In this document: one piece after another, positions 1 to 10,400 of the stretch
Numbering within the stretch: the stretch's first letter is position 1
Layout of the letters: every line of letters begins with the position of its first letter
From: a bacterium
GTDB taxonomy: Bacteria; Hydrothermota; DG-26; JAUXAN01
NCBI GenBank assembly: GCA_030619885.1
Contig: JAUXAN010000011.1
Location: 1 to 58,525 of the forward strand
Direction of reading: 5' to 3'
DNA length: 58,525 nucleotides
The notes under the pieces: model-generated
Seen by the model: the letters and a program-made list of their open reading frames with translations, nothing else
What the model was told of the DNA's origin: nothing
Database searches by the model: none
Position numbers and translations under genes: made by a program

Positions 1-105
1 AGTTTTCAGCCCGACCCCATAAGACCTGCTCTATTTCTCCTGTTTTCTTAATTTTTCTCTTCTTTCAATGTAAATCTTTGAATAAAATATATATAACTCA
101 ATTCA

Positions 106-2469
106 TTAAATATTTCCGTGCTCTGTCCTTGCAATTATCTCATCCTGCAGGTCTTTTCCCAGGTCTACGAAATAATCGCTATATCCTGCTACACGGATTA
201 TAAGGTCCCTGTATTTCTCCGGGTGCCTCTGTGCATCTCTAAGGGTCCTGGTGGTTATAACATTGAACTGAATATGATGACCGTCAAGCTTGAAATAAGC
301 TCTTATTAGATGTGCAAGTTTTTCTATTCCTGTCTCATCCTCAAGAAGCTTTGGCATGAATTTCTGATTGAGGAGAGTCCCTCCTGTTCTTACATGGTCA
401 AATTTCGCAACGGATTTTATTACAGCTGTAGGTCCGTGTCTATCTGCTCCCTGGCTCGGAGATACTCCATCAGATAGCGGTTCCCCAACCCTCCTTCCAT
501 TCGGGGTGGCACCTGTAACTTTCCCGAAATAAATGTGAACTGTTGTGGGCAGAAGGTTGACCCTATATCTCCCTCCCTTGGTGTTTGGCCTTCCTTCGAG
601 GATATTGAAGTATGCTTCAAATATTTCCTTTGAAAGTTCGTCAGCATAGTCATCGTCATTTCCGTATTTTGGCGACCCATTTAAAAGCATCTGTCTTATC
701 TTTTCCTTTTCTTCAAAATTCTTCCTCAGGGTATCAAGAAGTTCATCCATTGTGAGGTTTTTCTTATCATACACATGATATTCTATGGCAGCCATAGAAT
801 CTGTGATGGTTCCCATGCCAACTCCCTGGATGTATGTTGTGTTATACCTGGCTCCTCCATCGTGGTAATCCTTTCCTTTCTTTATGCAATCTTCCATCAA
901 CAAGGACATAAAGGGGGTTGGCATGTATTCAGCATATAGCCTCTCTATTATGCTATTTGCCTCAACTTTCATATCAACGAAATATTTAAGCTGCTTCCTG
1001 TAGGCTTCCATAAGTTCGGCAAAGGTTTTGAAATTCCTTGGATTTCCTGTTTCCAGCCCAATTTTCTTCCCTGTCATTGGATCTACTCCATTGTTCAGCG
1101 TGATTTCAAATATTTTTGGCCAGTTCATGTATCCTGTCAAGGTGCAGCTTTCCTTTCCGAATGCGCTTATTGTCACACAGCCACTTGGACCTCCTGCCCT
1201 TGCATCTTCTATCGTCTTACCTGCTCTTAAAAATTCCACTATTATGGCATCGGTATTAAAGAATGAAGGCTGGCCAAACCCCTTTTTTACCACCTTTGAC
1301 GCTCTTTTCAGGAGCCTGTCAGGGGTTTTTTTGCTCAACTGGACACAGCAGCTTGGCATCATCATGTGCATCTCCTCAAGGATGTCAAGAATAAGATATG
1401 AGAGTTCATTCACAGCGTCAGAACCATCCTTTTTTATGCCTCCAACATTTATGAGGGAGAAATCCTGGTATGTGGCACTCTGTTCCTCTGTTACCTCCAC
1501 CTTTGGAGGAGCTGGCTGGTTGTTGAATTTTATCCAGAAGCATTCCAGAAGTTCCGTTGCAAATTCCCTGGTAAGCATTCCACCTTCAATATCCTTTTGA
1601 TAAAACGGGTAAAGGTTAAGGTCAAGGCGGCCAGGATTAAAGGAGTCCCAAACATTGAGCTCAGTTATTACACCAAGGTGTATAAACCAGTACATTTGAA
1701 GGGCTTCCCAGAAATCCCTGGGAGGATGTGCTGGAACATGGTTGCAAACATCTGCGATTTTTGCAAGCTCTTTTTTCCTCTGATGGTCTTTTTCCTTTTC
1801 CATAAGCTCCTTAGCGTTTTCTGCATACCTCCTCGCCAGAATTATCAGGGCATCTGCGGCTATTTTCATGGATTTCAATTCCTGTTCCCTATTATGGGTT
1901 CCCAGATCGTTAAAATAATCAAGATTCTTCAGCCTCTCGTCTATTTCCTTCTTGAAGTCCTCAAGTCCCTTGTAATATATTTTGTCGTCCATAATTGCGT
2001 GCCCAGGTGCTCTCTGTTCCATAAACTCAGTGAAAACCCCTGCGTTGAATGCCTCCATCCAATCCTTTGACATTGAGTTAAATAACCTCTCCCTCATTGT
2101 TCTTCCTTCCCAGAAGGGAATAATCCTTTCCCTGTATATCTTCTTTACTTCGTCGCTGACATTAAATTTTGTTTTCCCTCTGGAATTCAGCACTTCCAAA
2201 TCCTCAAGGGTATGGCAACATTGTTCAGGATAGGTTGGGGTTGCTCTTGGTGCAGGACCTCTTTCCCCTACTATAAGCTCGCCGTCATCAATGAAAATTT
2301 CCTTGTTTTCCATTATATGTTTTAAAGACAGTGCACGGGCAACCTGCACGGAAACCCTCTCAGGTACTCCGCTTTTATAAAATTCCGTTATCAACTGAGC
2401 TCTTTCAGTTGAAACATAGGGTCCTGTGTTTACACTTTTTCCCCTTAATTTTTTTACCCTCTCTGTCAT
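106..2469 (-). CDS. HypD-like glycyl radical enzyme, substrate unknown
   Basis: A 787-residue glycyl radical enzyme of the pyruvate formate-lyase superfamily. The C-terminal radical loop reads RVAGYSDYF, which places the glycyl radical on Gly762. The active-site thiyl cysteine is Cys431 in GPSGCVT. Length and the LTGY...LNNGVDP segment after the cysteine most resemble the trans-4-hydroxyproline dehydratase (HypD) branch. Most dehydratase and lyase members carry Cys-X-Glu here, the Glu acting as general base. This protein has Thr433 instead, so HypD activity should not be assumed. The enzyme is cytoplasmic and oxygen sensitive. It lies 2 bp downstream of its activase on the same strand and is presumably cotranscribed. 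Family assignment is secure; the substrate is not known. Confidence 0.93.
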   Translation of the reverse strand: MTERVKKLRGKSVNTGPYVSTERAQLITEFYKSGVPERVSVQVARALSLKHIMENKEIFIDDGELIVGERGPAPRATPTYPEQCCHTLEDLEVLNSRGKTKFNVSDEVKKIYRERIIPFWEGRTMRERLFNSMSKDWMEAFNAGVFTEFMEQRAPGHAIMDDKIYYKGLEDFKKEIDERLKNLDYFNDLGTHNREQELKSMKIAADALIILARRYAENAKELMEKEKDHQRKKELAKIADVCNHVPAHPPRDFWEALQMYWFIHLGVITELNVWDSFNPGRLDLNLYPFYQKDIEGGMLTREFATELLECFWIKFNNQPAPPKVEVTEEQSATYQDFSLINVGGIKKDGSDAVNELSYLILDILEEMHMMMPSCCVQLSKKTPDRLLKRASKVVKKGFGQPSFFNTDAIIVEFLRAGKTIEDARAGGPSGCVTISAFGKESCTLTGYMNWPKIFEITLNNGVDPMTGKKIGLETGNPRNFKTFAELMEAYRKQLKYFVDMKVEANSIIERLYAEYMPTPFMSLLMEDCIKKGKDYHDGGARYNTTYIQGVGMGTITDSMAAIEYHVYDKKNLTMDELLDTLRKNFEEKEKIRQMLLNGSPKYGNDDDYADELSKEIFEAYFNILEGRPNTKGGRYRVNLLPTTVHIYFGKVTGATPNGRRVGEPLSDGVSPSQGADRHGPTAVIKSVAKFDHVRTGGTLLNQKFMPKLLEDETGIEKLAHLIRAYFKLDGHHIQFNVITTRTLRDAQRHPEKYRDLIIRVAGYSDYFVDLGKDLQDEIIARTEHGNI

Positions 2470-2471
2470 TT

Positions 2472-3449
2472 CTATCCTCCTATATTTATTTTCAATCCAA
2501 AGCCCTCAAGCATGTTTTTAATCTCCCCCATCGTTTCCTTTGAGGGAGGTTCTGTAATAAATGGTTTACATTTCCTGCGCAGCCTTTTGAACTTATCAAT
2601 CCAGGCGTTGTGGTGGGGAAGCAAGCATACCTTATCTATATTGGGAAGAGAAGATAAGAACCTACTAATGGCTTCCATGTTTTTATTATCCTCATTTACC
2701 CCGGGAATAACAGGGATGCGAACGTTTATTTTTTTACCTCTTCGGGAAAGCTCTTTTAGATTGTTCAATATAGGTTCATTTGGTACTCCAGTGTGTTTTC
2801 TGTGTTTGTCGCTGTCCATATGCTTCAAATCATATAGGAAGAGGTCAACAAGTTCACTTATCCTAAGAACAAGTTCCAGATTAGCATAACCGGAGGTATC
2901 AAGGGTAGTATGAATATACCTCCCCTTGCACTCTTTAAGAAGTTCTTCCAGGAATCTGGGCTGCATGAGAGGTTCTCCCCCTGAAAAAGTTACTCCGCCC
3001 CCTGATTCATCGTAAAATACCAAATCCTTTTCTATCTCTCTCATAACCTCTCCAACTGTGATTTCCCTACCAACTATTTCAATGGTCTGAGGATGGCATA
3101 CCTTAATACACTCTCCGCAGAGGTCGCATTTTTCCGCATCTATAAACAAATTCCTATTGTTCAAAGAAATTGCCCCTCTATCGCAAGCTTTTAAACAGTC
3201 CTCACATTTTATGCACCTGTCCTGCCAGACTATAATCTCCTTTTCCATTTTTATCCCCTCCGGGTTTTGACACCAGGGACATCTCAGGGGACATCCTTTG
3301 AAGAATATAGTAGTGCGGATTCCGGGGCCATCGTGGATTGCGTATTTTTTTATGTCAAAAATCATACCTTGGTTCTTTCCCTTTTTTTCACTTATTACTT
3401 CCCTCCCTCTTCCAGTTTGTCTAAAGGGACTCGTTATTTTTTCTGTCAT
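2472..3449 (-). CDS. Glycyl radical enzyme activating enzyme (radical SAM)
   Basis: Activates the adjacent glycyl radical enzyme by abstracting a glycine hydrogen with a 5'-deoxyadenosyl radical. The radical-SAM motif GCPLRCPWC gives the CX3CX2C cluster at Cys53, 57 and 60, counted from ATG 3449. Two ferredoxin-type CX2CX2CX3C clusters follow at about residues 79-89 and 108-118, as in activases of HypD, CutC and glycerol dehydratase. A later SGGEP motif belongs to the SAM-binding region. The start is uncertain: the open frame reaches 3482, but that part lies in a dispersed repeat. ATG 3449 has a weak ribosome site, and ATG 3365, just before IFDIKKYAIHDGPG, would also fit the family. The stop is 2 bp from the glycyl radical enzyme start. 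Confidence 0.92.
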   Translation of the reverse strand: MTEKITSPFRQTGRGREVISEKKGKNQGMIFDIKKYAIHDGPGIRTTIFFKGCPLRCPWCQNPEGIKMEKEIIVWQDRCIKCEDCLKACDRGAISLNNRNLFIDAEKCDLCGECIKVCHPQTIEIVGREITVGEVMREIEKDLVFYDESGGGVTFSGGEPLMQPRFLEELLKECKGRYIHTTLDTSGYANLELVLRISELVDLFLYDLKHMDSDKHRKHTGVPNEPILNNLKELSRRGKKINVRIPVIPGVNEDNKNMEAISRFLSSLPNIDKVCLLPHHNAWIDKFKRLRRKCKPFITEPPSKETMGEIKNMLEGFGLKINIGG

Positions 3450-3456
3450 ACGACCC

Positions 3457-3516
3457 GTCCATTCCATACGGATGCTGTGCAACGGATCCGTAGGGATATG
3501 GGATGCTGTGCAACGG
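3457..3516. repeat. Dispersed repeat, two direct copies
   Basis: The 16-mer ggatgctgtgcaacgg occurs exactly at 3470-3485 and again at 3501-3516. The first copy is preceded by ccattccatac. The core recurs inverted at 43597-43625 and in diverged form at 48071-48100 and 49154-49171. It overlaps the 5' end of the activase reading frame, which is why that frame appears to extend upstream. Confidence 0.75.
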
Positions 3517-3643
3517 CTCTGTGAGTGGATAAATTTCCATTAGTGAATATTATGTCATACTTCATATAGTATGTCAAATGGAATAGACACGCCTTCACTT
3601 CGGGGTTGCTTCGCTTTCGCTCGCACTGACGAAAAAGAACGTT

Positions 3644-3674
3644 GTCATTGCGACCCGTAGGGGGAAGCAATCTC
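3644..3674. repeat. cattgcgac...aagcaatctc dispersed repeat
   Basis: The segment begins gtcattgcgacccg and ends gaagcaatctc. It matches the general form of a short repeat widespread in intergenic DNA of many uncultured bacteria (cattgcgag...gaagcaatct). Only one copy is seen in the window, so its repeat status rests on prior knowledge. Confidence 0.5.
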
Positions 3675-3753
3675 ATTCTCCCACTTCTCCCTTTCCCCTT
3701 GATTTGAATCTGTCTATACGGATCAAGAGATGTAATCCGTGGATTATTTTCTC

Positions 3754-3781
3754 TTGACATATTCGTTAAAATTTTATTAAA
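3754..3781 (+). promoter_or_regulatory. Candidate promoter
   Basis: TTGACA at 3754-3759 is followed after 16 bp by ATTAAA at 3776-3781 (or TATTAA one base earlier). It lies just upstream of the carbonic-anhydrase-like remnant and leuS. The -35 box is perfect and the -10 box weak. Confidence 0.45.
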
Positions 3782-3788
3782 ACAGGGT

Positions 3789-4064
3789 ATGTTTATGAAA
3801 TTTAGAGAGAAAGAACCGAAAATCGGCGCCGATGTTTTTGTTGCTGAAACTGCCCAACTCATCGGTGATGTGAGAATCGGCAACAATGCAAGTGTATGGT
3901 ATGGTGTGGTGGTGATTGGAAATCGGGTGACTAAAATACCACCACATTCACTGGTCGCAGGTGTACCGGGTGAGGTTAAAAGAGAACTGAAAGAGGAAGA
4001 GGTCAAATCTATAAGAGAGCTTGCGGTTAAATATAGCAAGTATGCAATGGAGTATCTAACGTAG
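3789..4064 (+). pseudogene. Gamma-carbonic anhydrase family remnant with internal deletion
   Basis: The 91 codons keep both ends of a gamma-class carbonic anhydrase (YrdA/CaiE-like). The N-terminal part GDVRIGNNASVWYG is joined directly to the C-terminal part IPPHSLVAGVPGEVKREL. The intervening 70 or so residues of left-handed beta helix, which carry the zinc-binding histidines, are absent. The frame is preserved, so this is one clean in-frame deletion. The product cannot form the usual active site. It is either a recent pseudogene or a residual non-catalytic protein. It precedes leuS on the same strand with about 75 bp between. Confidence 0.7.
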
Positions 4065-4138
4065 GGGCAACCTAAAGGGCAGACACAAGACCTGCCCCCA
4101 CGTGGTTGCTTAAAACAGGTATGGAGAGTAACCAGAAA

Positions 4139-6613
4139 ATGGAAAGGTATGATTTTAAAACTATAGAGCCTAAATGGCAAAAGCAGTGGAAAGAGAAGAA
4201 TATCTTTAGGACGGATAGTGGACCTGATAAATCGAAATTTTACTGCCTCGATTTCTTCCCCTATCCTTCAGGAGATGGTTTGAGTGTGGGGCACTGTCGT
4301 AATTATATCCCTACAGATGTTATATGCAGGTATAAGAGGATGCAGGACTATAATGTGCTTCATCCTATGGGATGGGATGCCTTCGGTCTGCCCGCAGAGA
4401 ATGAAGCTATAGAAAAGGGGCTCCACCCTAAAATAATCGTCCCAAAGTATATCGCAAACTATAAAAGACAACTGGACTTGATTGGCTGTTCTTATGATTG
4501 GGAACGGGAGATAAATTCGAGCACGCCTGAATATTATCGCTGGACCCAGTGGTTTTTTCTCTTACTCTATAAACGGGGTCTTGCATACAGGGCTACCGCC
4601 CAAGCCAACTTCTGTCCCAAATGTAAGACTGTGCTTGCTAATGAGGAGGTAGAAAATGAAATGTGCTGGCGGTGCCACACCACTGTTACTAAAAAAGATC
4701 TGAAACAGTGGTTCTTTAAGATCACAGACTATGCCGAATCGCTTCTGAATGATCTAGAAATCATCGAATGGCCCGAAAGCATAGTCTTGATGCAGAAAAA
4801 CTGGATAGGAAGGAGTGAAGGCGTAGGATTCAATTTAAAGATAAAAGATAGAGAAGAGACGATTTCGGTCTTCACAACCAGGCCTGACACGATATATGGA
4901 ATGACCTTCTGTGTCCTTGCTCCCGAACATCCGTTGGTGGAGAAGTTGACGACCCCTGAAAACAGGGAAGAGGTGACAAAATATGTAGAAAAGGCAAAGA
5001 TTGAAACAGAGATAGAACGCCTCTCCACTGAAAGAAAACCTACAGGGGTATTTACAGGTTCTTATGCTGTAAACCCTATGAACGGAGATGAGATACCCAT
5101 ATACATTGGTGATTATGTGTTGATGGGCTATGGAACAGGGGCGATAATGTCTGTCCCTGCCCACGATACTCGGGATTTTGAGTTTGCACATATATATAAG
5201 TTGCCGATAAAGGTGGTTATCGAACCTCCGGAATGGGATGGAGAATTGTCGAAGATCCAGAGAAAAGAGGCTTATACAGAAGAGGGAAGGATGATAAACT
5301 CTGGTGAGTTCACAAACTTGCCATCAAAAGAAGGGATTGAGAAGATTGCCGACTGTATGGAGGAAAAAGGTATTGGGAAGCGAGCAGTCTACTATCGAAT
5401 GCGCGACTGGCTCATCTCGCGCCAGCGATACTGGGGAGCACCCATCCCCATAGTCTATTGTAAAAAATGTGGGGAGGTCCCTGTTCCAGAAGACCAACTC
5501 CCTGTCCTTCTTCCGGATGTGGAGAAATACCAACCCTCTGGCACAGGGAGATCGCCTCTGGCAAATGTTAAAGAATTCGTCAAAACAAAATGTCCTCAAT
5601 GTGGTGGAGGGGCTGAACGGGAGACGGATACGATGGGTGGGTTCGCCTGTTCATCGTGGTATTTTTTAAGGTTCGCAAGTCCGCACTTTGAAAAAGGCGC
5701 ATTCAGAAAAGAGGATGTTAGCTACTGGATGCCCGTCGACCTCTATGTTGGTGGTGCAGAGCATGCTGTGATGCATCTTCTCTATGCACGCTTCTGGACA
5801 AAGGTAGCTGCAGATGCGGGACTGATAGATTTCAGAGAACCGTTTGCAAAACTTATGAATCAAGGCATGCTCCATGCCTCTGATGGTAAGCTAATGTCGA
5901 AGAGTGCAGGAAATGTAATAACACCAGATTCTATTGTAGAGAAATATGGTGCAGATACTTTGAGAATCTATGAGCTTTTCCTTGCGCCCTTCGAACAGAA
6001 TGTAATATGGAGTGAAGATGCAATCAACGGTAGTCACCGTTTCTTAAACCGAATCTGGAAACTCGTTATACAAAATAGACAAAGATATAATCCACAATGG
6101 AGAAATTCCCAAGTCACAACACCACAGGAAAAGAAACTCCGACAGAAAACCCATCGGACTATTAAAAAAGTTACTGAGGATATAGAGCATTTCAAATTTA
6201 ATACGGCTATAGCCGCTATGATGGAATGGATAAACGAGATAAAACCGGATGAAGTGAGTGACAAGGGTTTCAGTGAGACGATTGAGAACTTTCTTCTTAT
6301 TCTCTCTCCTTTTGCACCACATATCTCAGAAGAACTGTGGGAAAGACTCGGAAAGAAAGATAGTATCTCTCTTGAAGTATGGCCCACATGGAGTGAAAAG
6401 GAGATAGAAGTTGAGGAACTCAGTATTCCTGTTCAGATTAACGGTAAACTTCGAGATGTGGTCACAGTGCCTGTGGAGGCAACAGAAGAAGAACTGAAAG
6501 AGACGGTATTGTCGAGTGAGAAGGTGAGGCGGTGGGTGGAAGGTAAAAAGATAGAAAAATTCATAATAGTAAAAAAGAAACTCGTCAGTTTAGTTGTAAA
6601 GGACAAAACTTGA
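4139..6613 (+). CDS. leuS: Leucyl-tRNA synthetase
   Basis: Charges tRNA-Leu with leucine in the cytoplasm. The class I signature appears as SVGH (residues 49-52 from ATG 4139) and the KMSKS loop as KLMSKS (584-589). Between them lies the CP1 editing domain with TTRPDTIYG and GYGTGAIMSVPAHD, and a zinc-type CPKC...CWRC pair. The tryptophan-rich WDAFGLPAENEA segment is typical of LeuRS. About 824 residues is normal for the bacterial enzyme. The frame stays open upstream to TTG 4106 and ATG 4121. ATG 4139 was chosen because family members begin close to RYDF. No damage is visible. Confidence 0.97.
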   Translation: MERYDFKTIEPKWQKQWKEKNIFRTDSGPDKSKFYCLDFFPYPSGDGLSVGHCRNYIPTDVICRYKRMQDYNVLHPMGWDAFGLPAENEAIEKGLHPKIIVPKYIANYKRQLDLIGCSYDWEREINSSTPEYYRWTQWFFLLLYKRGLAYRATAQANFCPKCKTVLANEEVENEMCWRCHTTVTKKDLKQWFFKITDYAESLLNDLEIIEWPESIVLMQKNWIGRSEGVGFNLKIKDREETISVFTTRPDTIYGMTFCVLAPEHPLVEKLTTPENREEVTKYVEKAKIETEIERLSTERKPTGVFTGSYAVNPMNGDEIPIYIGDYVLMGYGTGAIMSVPAHDTRDFEFAHIYKLPIKVVIEPPEWDGELSKIQRKEAYTEEGRMINSGEFTNLPSKEGIEKIADCMEEKGIGKRAVYYRMRDWLISRQRYWGAPIPIVYCKKCGEVPVPEDQLPVLLPDVEKYQPSGTGRSPLANVKEFVKTKCPQCGGGAERETDTMGGFACSSWYFLRFASPHFEKGAFRKEDVSYWMPVDLYVGGAEHAVMHLLYARFWTKVAADAGLIDFREPFAKLMNQGMLHASDGKLMSKSAGNVITPDSIVEKYGADTLRIYELFLAPFEQNVIWSEDAINGSHRFLNRIWKLVIQNRQRYNPQWRNSQVTTPQEKKLRQKTHRTIKKVTEDIEHFKFNTAIAAMMEWINEIKPDEVSDKGFSETIENFLLILSPFAPHISEELWERLGKKDSISLEVWPTWSEKEIEVEELSIPVQINGKLRDVVTVPVEATEEELKETVLSSEKVRRWVEGKKIEKFIIVKKKLVSLVVKDKT

Positions 6614-6706
6614 GAAACAACCAGGAGAAACAGCATTTCCAGATGGTTTGGATTATCTCCCACTTGGATAAACGAATCAATAGTCGGTTATGAAGAAGAT
6701 GAAATC

Positions 6707-7438
6707 ATGAAAAACGAAGGAGAGAATATACAATCGTGGCAGGGAAAACAAATAAAGGTTAACATTTTATATTCAAGAGCTGGGGTAGCTCAGCACATTT
6801 GGGTGAGCAATGATAATGGCTCTATTCTTATCGATACTGGCGATGGGGTACTTAGAGATCTTCTATCCAATAAATGTGATCTTAATAAAATTAGTGGAAT
6901 AGTTTTTACTCATGGTCATTTTGACCATGTTGGTGGTCTACATTCATTGCTTGGATTCCTGAGGATGATAGGAAGAAATCAAACGCTCAGAATTTTTGCG
7001 CCAAAAGGATGCAAAGAGATATTTTCTATATTGAATAACTTTATAAAGTGTTATCCCAATACTATGCCTTTCAAAATTACCCGGAAAGAAATCCAGCCCC
7101 AGAAAGTTTTTCAAATTGCAGGGATGTCGGTCGAGTCTTATCCTGTCGTGCATTGCGGAGGCATAAAGGGTTCTGGAATCCTTGACCAAATCCCAGCGTT
7201 AGGCTATCGGATTTCATACAAGGATGAGAGTATTGCGATAAGCGGTGATACGGGAAATTGCCCTTCCCTAAAAGAGTTGGTAAAGGACGCAGATTTGGCA
7301 ATTATAGAGGCAACACTTGAGAAAAGCGAAGGCGTAGACAAGGAGTTGCTTGAGAAAGTGCATCTTTCAGAGGATTTGGCAAAAGAGATTGGAAAGTTAG
7401 CAAAAGATTTTATCTTAGTCCATAGAGAAAGGAGGTAA
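6707..7438 (+). CDS. MBL-fold hydrolase, RNase Z/arylsulfatase-like
   Basis: A 243-residue metallo-beta-lactamase-fold protein. The zinc ligands are visible: THGHFDHVGG, then a histidine in VVHCGG, then GDTG, and a late HLSED. This layout is closest to the RNase Z-like and AtsA-like branch, but no tRNA-binding exosite is evident, so the substrate is unknown. It is cytoplasmic, with no signal peptide. Its stop overlaps the ribosome-binding region of the next gene (GGAGGTAATGATG), so the tricorn-like gene is probably translationally coupled to it. Confidence 0.85.
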   Translation: MKNEGENIQSWQGKQIKVNILYSRAGVAQHIWVSNDNGSILIDTGDGVLRDLLSNKCDLNKISGIVFTHGHFDHVGGLHSLLGFLRMIGRNQTLRIFAPKGCKEIFSILNNFIKCYPNTMPFKITRKEIQPQKVFQIAGMSVESYPVVHCGGIKGSGILDQIPALGYRISYKDESIAISGDTGNCPSLKELVKDADLAIIEATLEKSEGVDKELLEKVHLSEDLAKEIGKLAKDFILVHRERR

Positions 7439-7440
7439 TG

Positions 7441-10400
7441 ATGTCTACTCGACGTTATATTAAAAGCGTAAAGGTGTTGATATTTGCGCTATTTTTAGGA
7501 ATTCTGGGTATGCCTTTAGCCAATCTTGAAGGTAACGCCTCAGAGCCTATAATCGGTGCAAGATTTCCTGCCCCATCTCCTGATGGAAAACAGATTGCTT
7601 TTTCATGGGCTGGGGATATATGGACAGTAACTATAGATGGTGGTAAAGCGAATCGAGTAACTGTCCATAAATCATACGAAGGATGGCCATGTTGGTCTAA
7701 AGAGGGTTCATATATTGCATTTGCATCAAAACGGCAAGGAAGCTATGATGTGTTCTATACACCTGTAGAGGGTGGAGTGGAGAAAAGGCTTACCTTCCAT
7801 TCTTCTGAAGATATTCCTATTCAATGGAAATCAGGCAAGATAATCTTCCTCTCTGACCGTTATGAATTTAGAGCTACTAGCTACGGGGTCTACGAAGTAT
7901 CAATACATGGTGGAACCCCCAAATCGTTGATTGATTACCCTGTATATGCAGGTTGTTTTTCTCGAGATGGCGAAAAATTTGCTTTTATGTCGAGGCCAAG
8001 TTTCTACACTCAATGGTGGAGAAGAGGTTACAAGGGGGCGGGAAATTTAAGAATTTATATACAGAATATATCCAGTGGAACTATGGATAGGATAACAACT
8101 ACAGACCACAACGATTTATGGCCTATGTGGTTGAGAGATACACTCTATTTTGTTTCTGAAAGGGATGGCTCAAAAAATATCTACAGGCTTAGCCCCGGCG
8201 AAGAACCCATTCAGATCACACACCATACTGGTCGAGGTGTTGAATTCCCAAAAATTTCCGCATACGGTTCAGTCATAGCATATGAATGCGAAGGGAAAAT
8301 CTGGGTACTTGAAACTTTAAAAGGAAAGTGCTCTCCAATAGAGATATTTGCAATTAGTGGGCCCAAGATAAATACTATTGAAAGAAAGATTTTTGAAAAA
8401 GATGCTACGGAGATGGCTCTATCACCAAATTGCAAAGAAATTGCATTTGTCGTGCATGGAAAGATCTTTATTATGAATGCTACTGGAGGAGAAGCAAAGA
8501 GACTTACCCAATTCCCTGGACGTGAATCTCAAATTTCCTGGTCACCTGATGGGAAAAAGATTGCCTTTATTTCTGACAAGGATGGCAACGAAGATATCTA
8601 TGTCGCAAGCCCTGGTGATAATGATACAACCTTCATGGATTGTATTAAGGTTGATATAACCCAAGTTACACGGACAGATGAGATAGAGGGGCGGATAATG
8701 TGGTCACCCGATGGAAGAAAAATCGGGTATCTTACTGGAGCCTCTGATCGTATATCTGATTATACCATTGGCAATTTGTATACAATTACACCTGAAGGCA
8801 AGGAGAAAAAGTTAATAGTTTCTAAATCACTTATCGGTGAATATAGCTGGTCACCCGACAGTCGATGGATTGCCTTCAGCTGTTTTAGTAACCTGCCAGA
8901 TTTAGAAATATTCATCGTATCTGCTAATGGCGGTGAGCTGGTTAATATTAGTAAACATCCAGAAGAGGATAAGAAACCAATATGGTCGCCAGATGGAACT
9001 ACAATTTCATTCTTGTCGGAAAGAACGGGTAATTTTGATATTTGGCAAATACCACTTTTGAAATCTAAAAGGATTCCTTCTAAAAAAGGAAAGGTAAAGG
9101 TCGAGATAGATTTTGACAAAATTCACAAAAGGGTGGTGCAAATTACAAAGACAAAGGGAGATGATGAACTGGCTACAATCTCTCCCGATGGTGAACTCTA
9201 CGCCTTTAAGTCCAACGCTTCAGGGGAATTCGAACTATACACTATTCAAAAAGATGGTACAAATCTTTGCAGACTGACAAATGCTGATCCACGAGAAATT
9301 CATTGGACTCCTGAAAGCAAAGAGATCTTCTATCTTTCTGAGAGTGGCGAAATTTCAAGAATAGATTTAGATGCTCAAGAACCTGTTAATGTAAATTTTA
9401 AGGCAGGAACCGAAATTAATTACGATGAGGAAAAAATGCAAGTGTTCAATGAGGCATGGCGTCTTTTGGCCAACTTCTTCTACGACCCAAATTTCCATGG
9501 TGTTAACTGGCACAAGATAAGGACCGAGTATCTTCCGTACATGCAATCTTGTTACATGGAAGAGGATTTGAATGATCTGATATCCCGTATGATTGGTGAG
9601 CTCAATGCATCTCACTTATTCGTGTATCCTGAAGAAATACCTCAAGAGGATCAAACAGGATATCTCGGTTGCTGGGTCGAGCAAAACGAAAAAGGGTGGT
9701 ATATTATCAAACATGTGCTGCCCAATGGTCCATGCGACAGTCCTGAAACTCGAGTAAGCGATGGCGAGTTTCTTTTAGAGATAGACGGTGCTCCTCTTTC
9801 ACCAGATGTTAATTTGTATTCTCTCTTGAACTACAAGGTTGCCAAAGAAGTAAAATTGAAGGTTGGCAAGCATCATTCAGGAAAAGGGGCTCGTATAGTA
9901 AAGGTCAAACCAATAGCAAAAAGATGGGATTTTTTAAATCTTTGTTACAATTACTGGATTGACCAGAAAAAGAAGTTAACTGAAAAGTGGAGTAATGGCA
10001 AAATTGGCTATATCCATATTCAATGGATGGGAGAAGAATGTTTCGAGTCCTTTAAAAAAGAGTTATTTTCAGAGCTATTGTCAAAAGAAGCCTTGATAAT
10101 TGACATACGAGATAATCCAGGAGGATGGCCACCTCAGGATATTTTTGATATCATACAGCGTAAAAATTATTCTACTAACGAGATAGCGGGTCGAAAATTC
10201 AAAGAACCGGGGAGGGTATGGCATAAGCCAACGGTGTTGCTTACTAACAGGTTTGGAAAGAGCGCTGCTGAGATGACCTTTTTTGCTTTTAAGGAACTTG
10301 GGCTTGGCAAGGTTGTTGGAGGAAAGACACCAGGATATGTAATTGGAACCGAGTATATAGAACTACTTAATGGAATAGGTTTCAAAGTTCCGATGTGGGG

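Larger units (their letters stand above)
3517..3788. other. Intergenic region between divergent genes, repeat-rich
   Basis: No gene is seen here. The stretch holds a gcttcgctttcgctcgca segment (about 3608-3625), the cattgcgac/aagcaatct repeat (3644-3674) and a candidate promoter for the rightward genes near 3754-3781. No clear promoter for the leftward activase operon was found. Confidence 0.6.

Noticed and set aside
3450-3482. ATG 3482 as start of the activase
   Set aside because: The extra codons are read from the dispersed repeat found elsewhere in the window.
3446-4180. 244-codon minus-strand frame over the leuS upstream region
   Set aside because: It runs antisense across the carbonic-anhydrase remnant and repeats and shows no recognisable domain.
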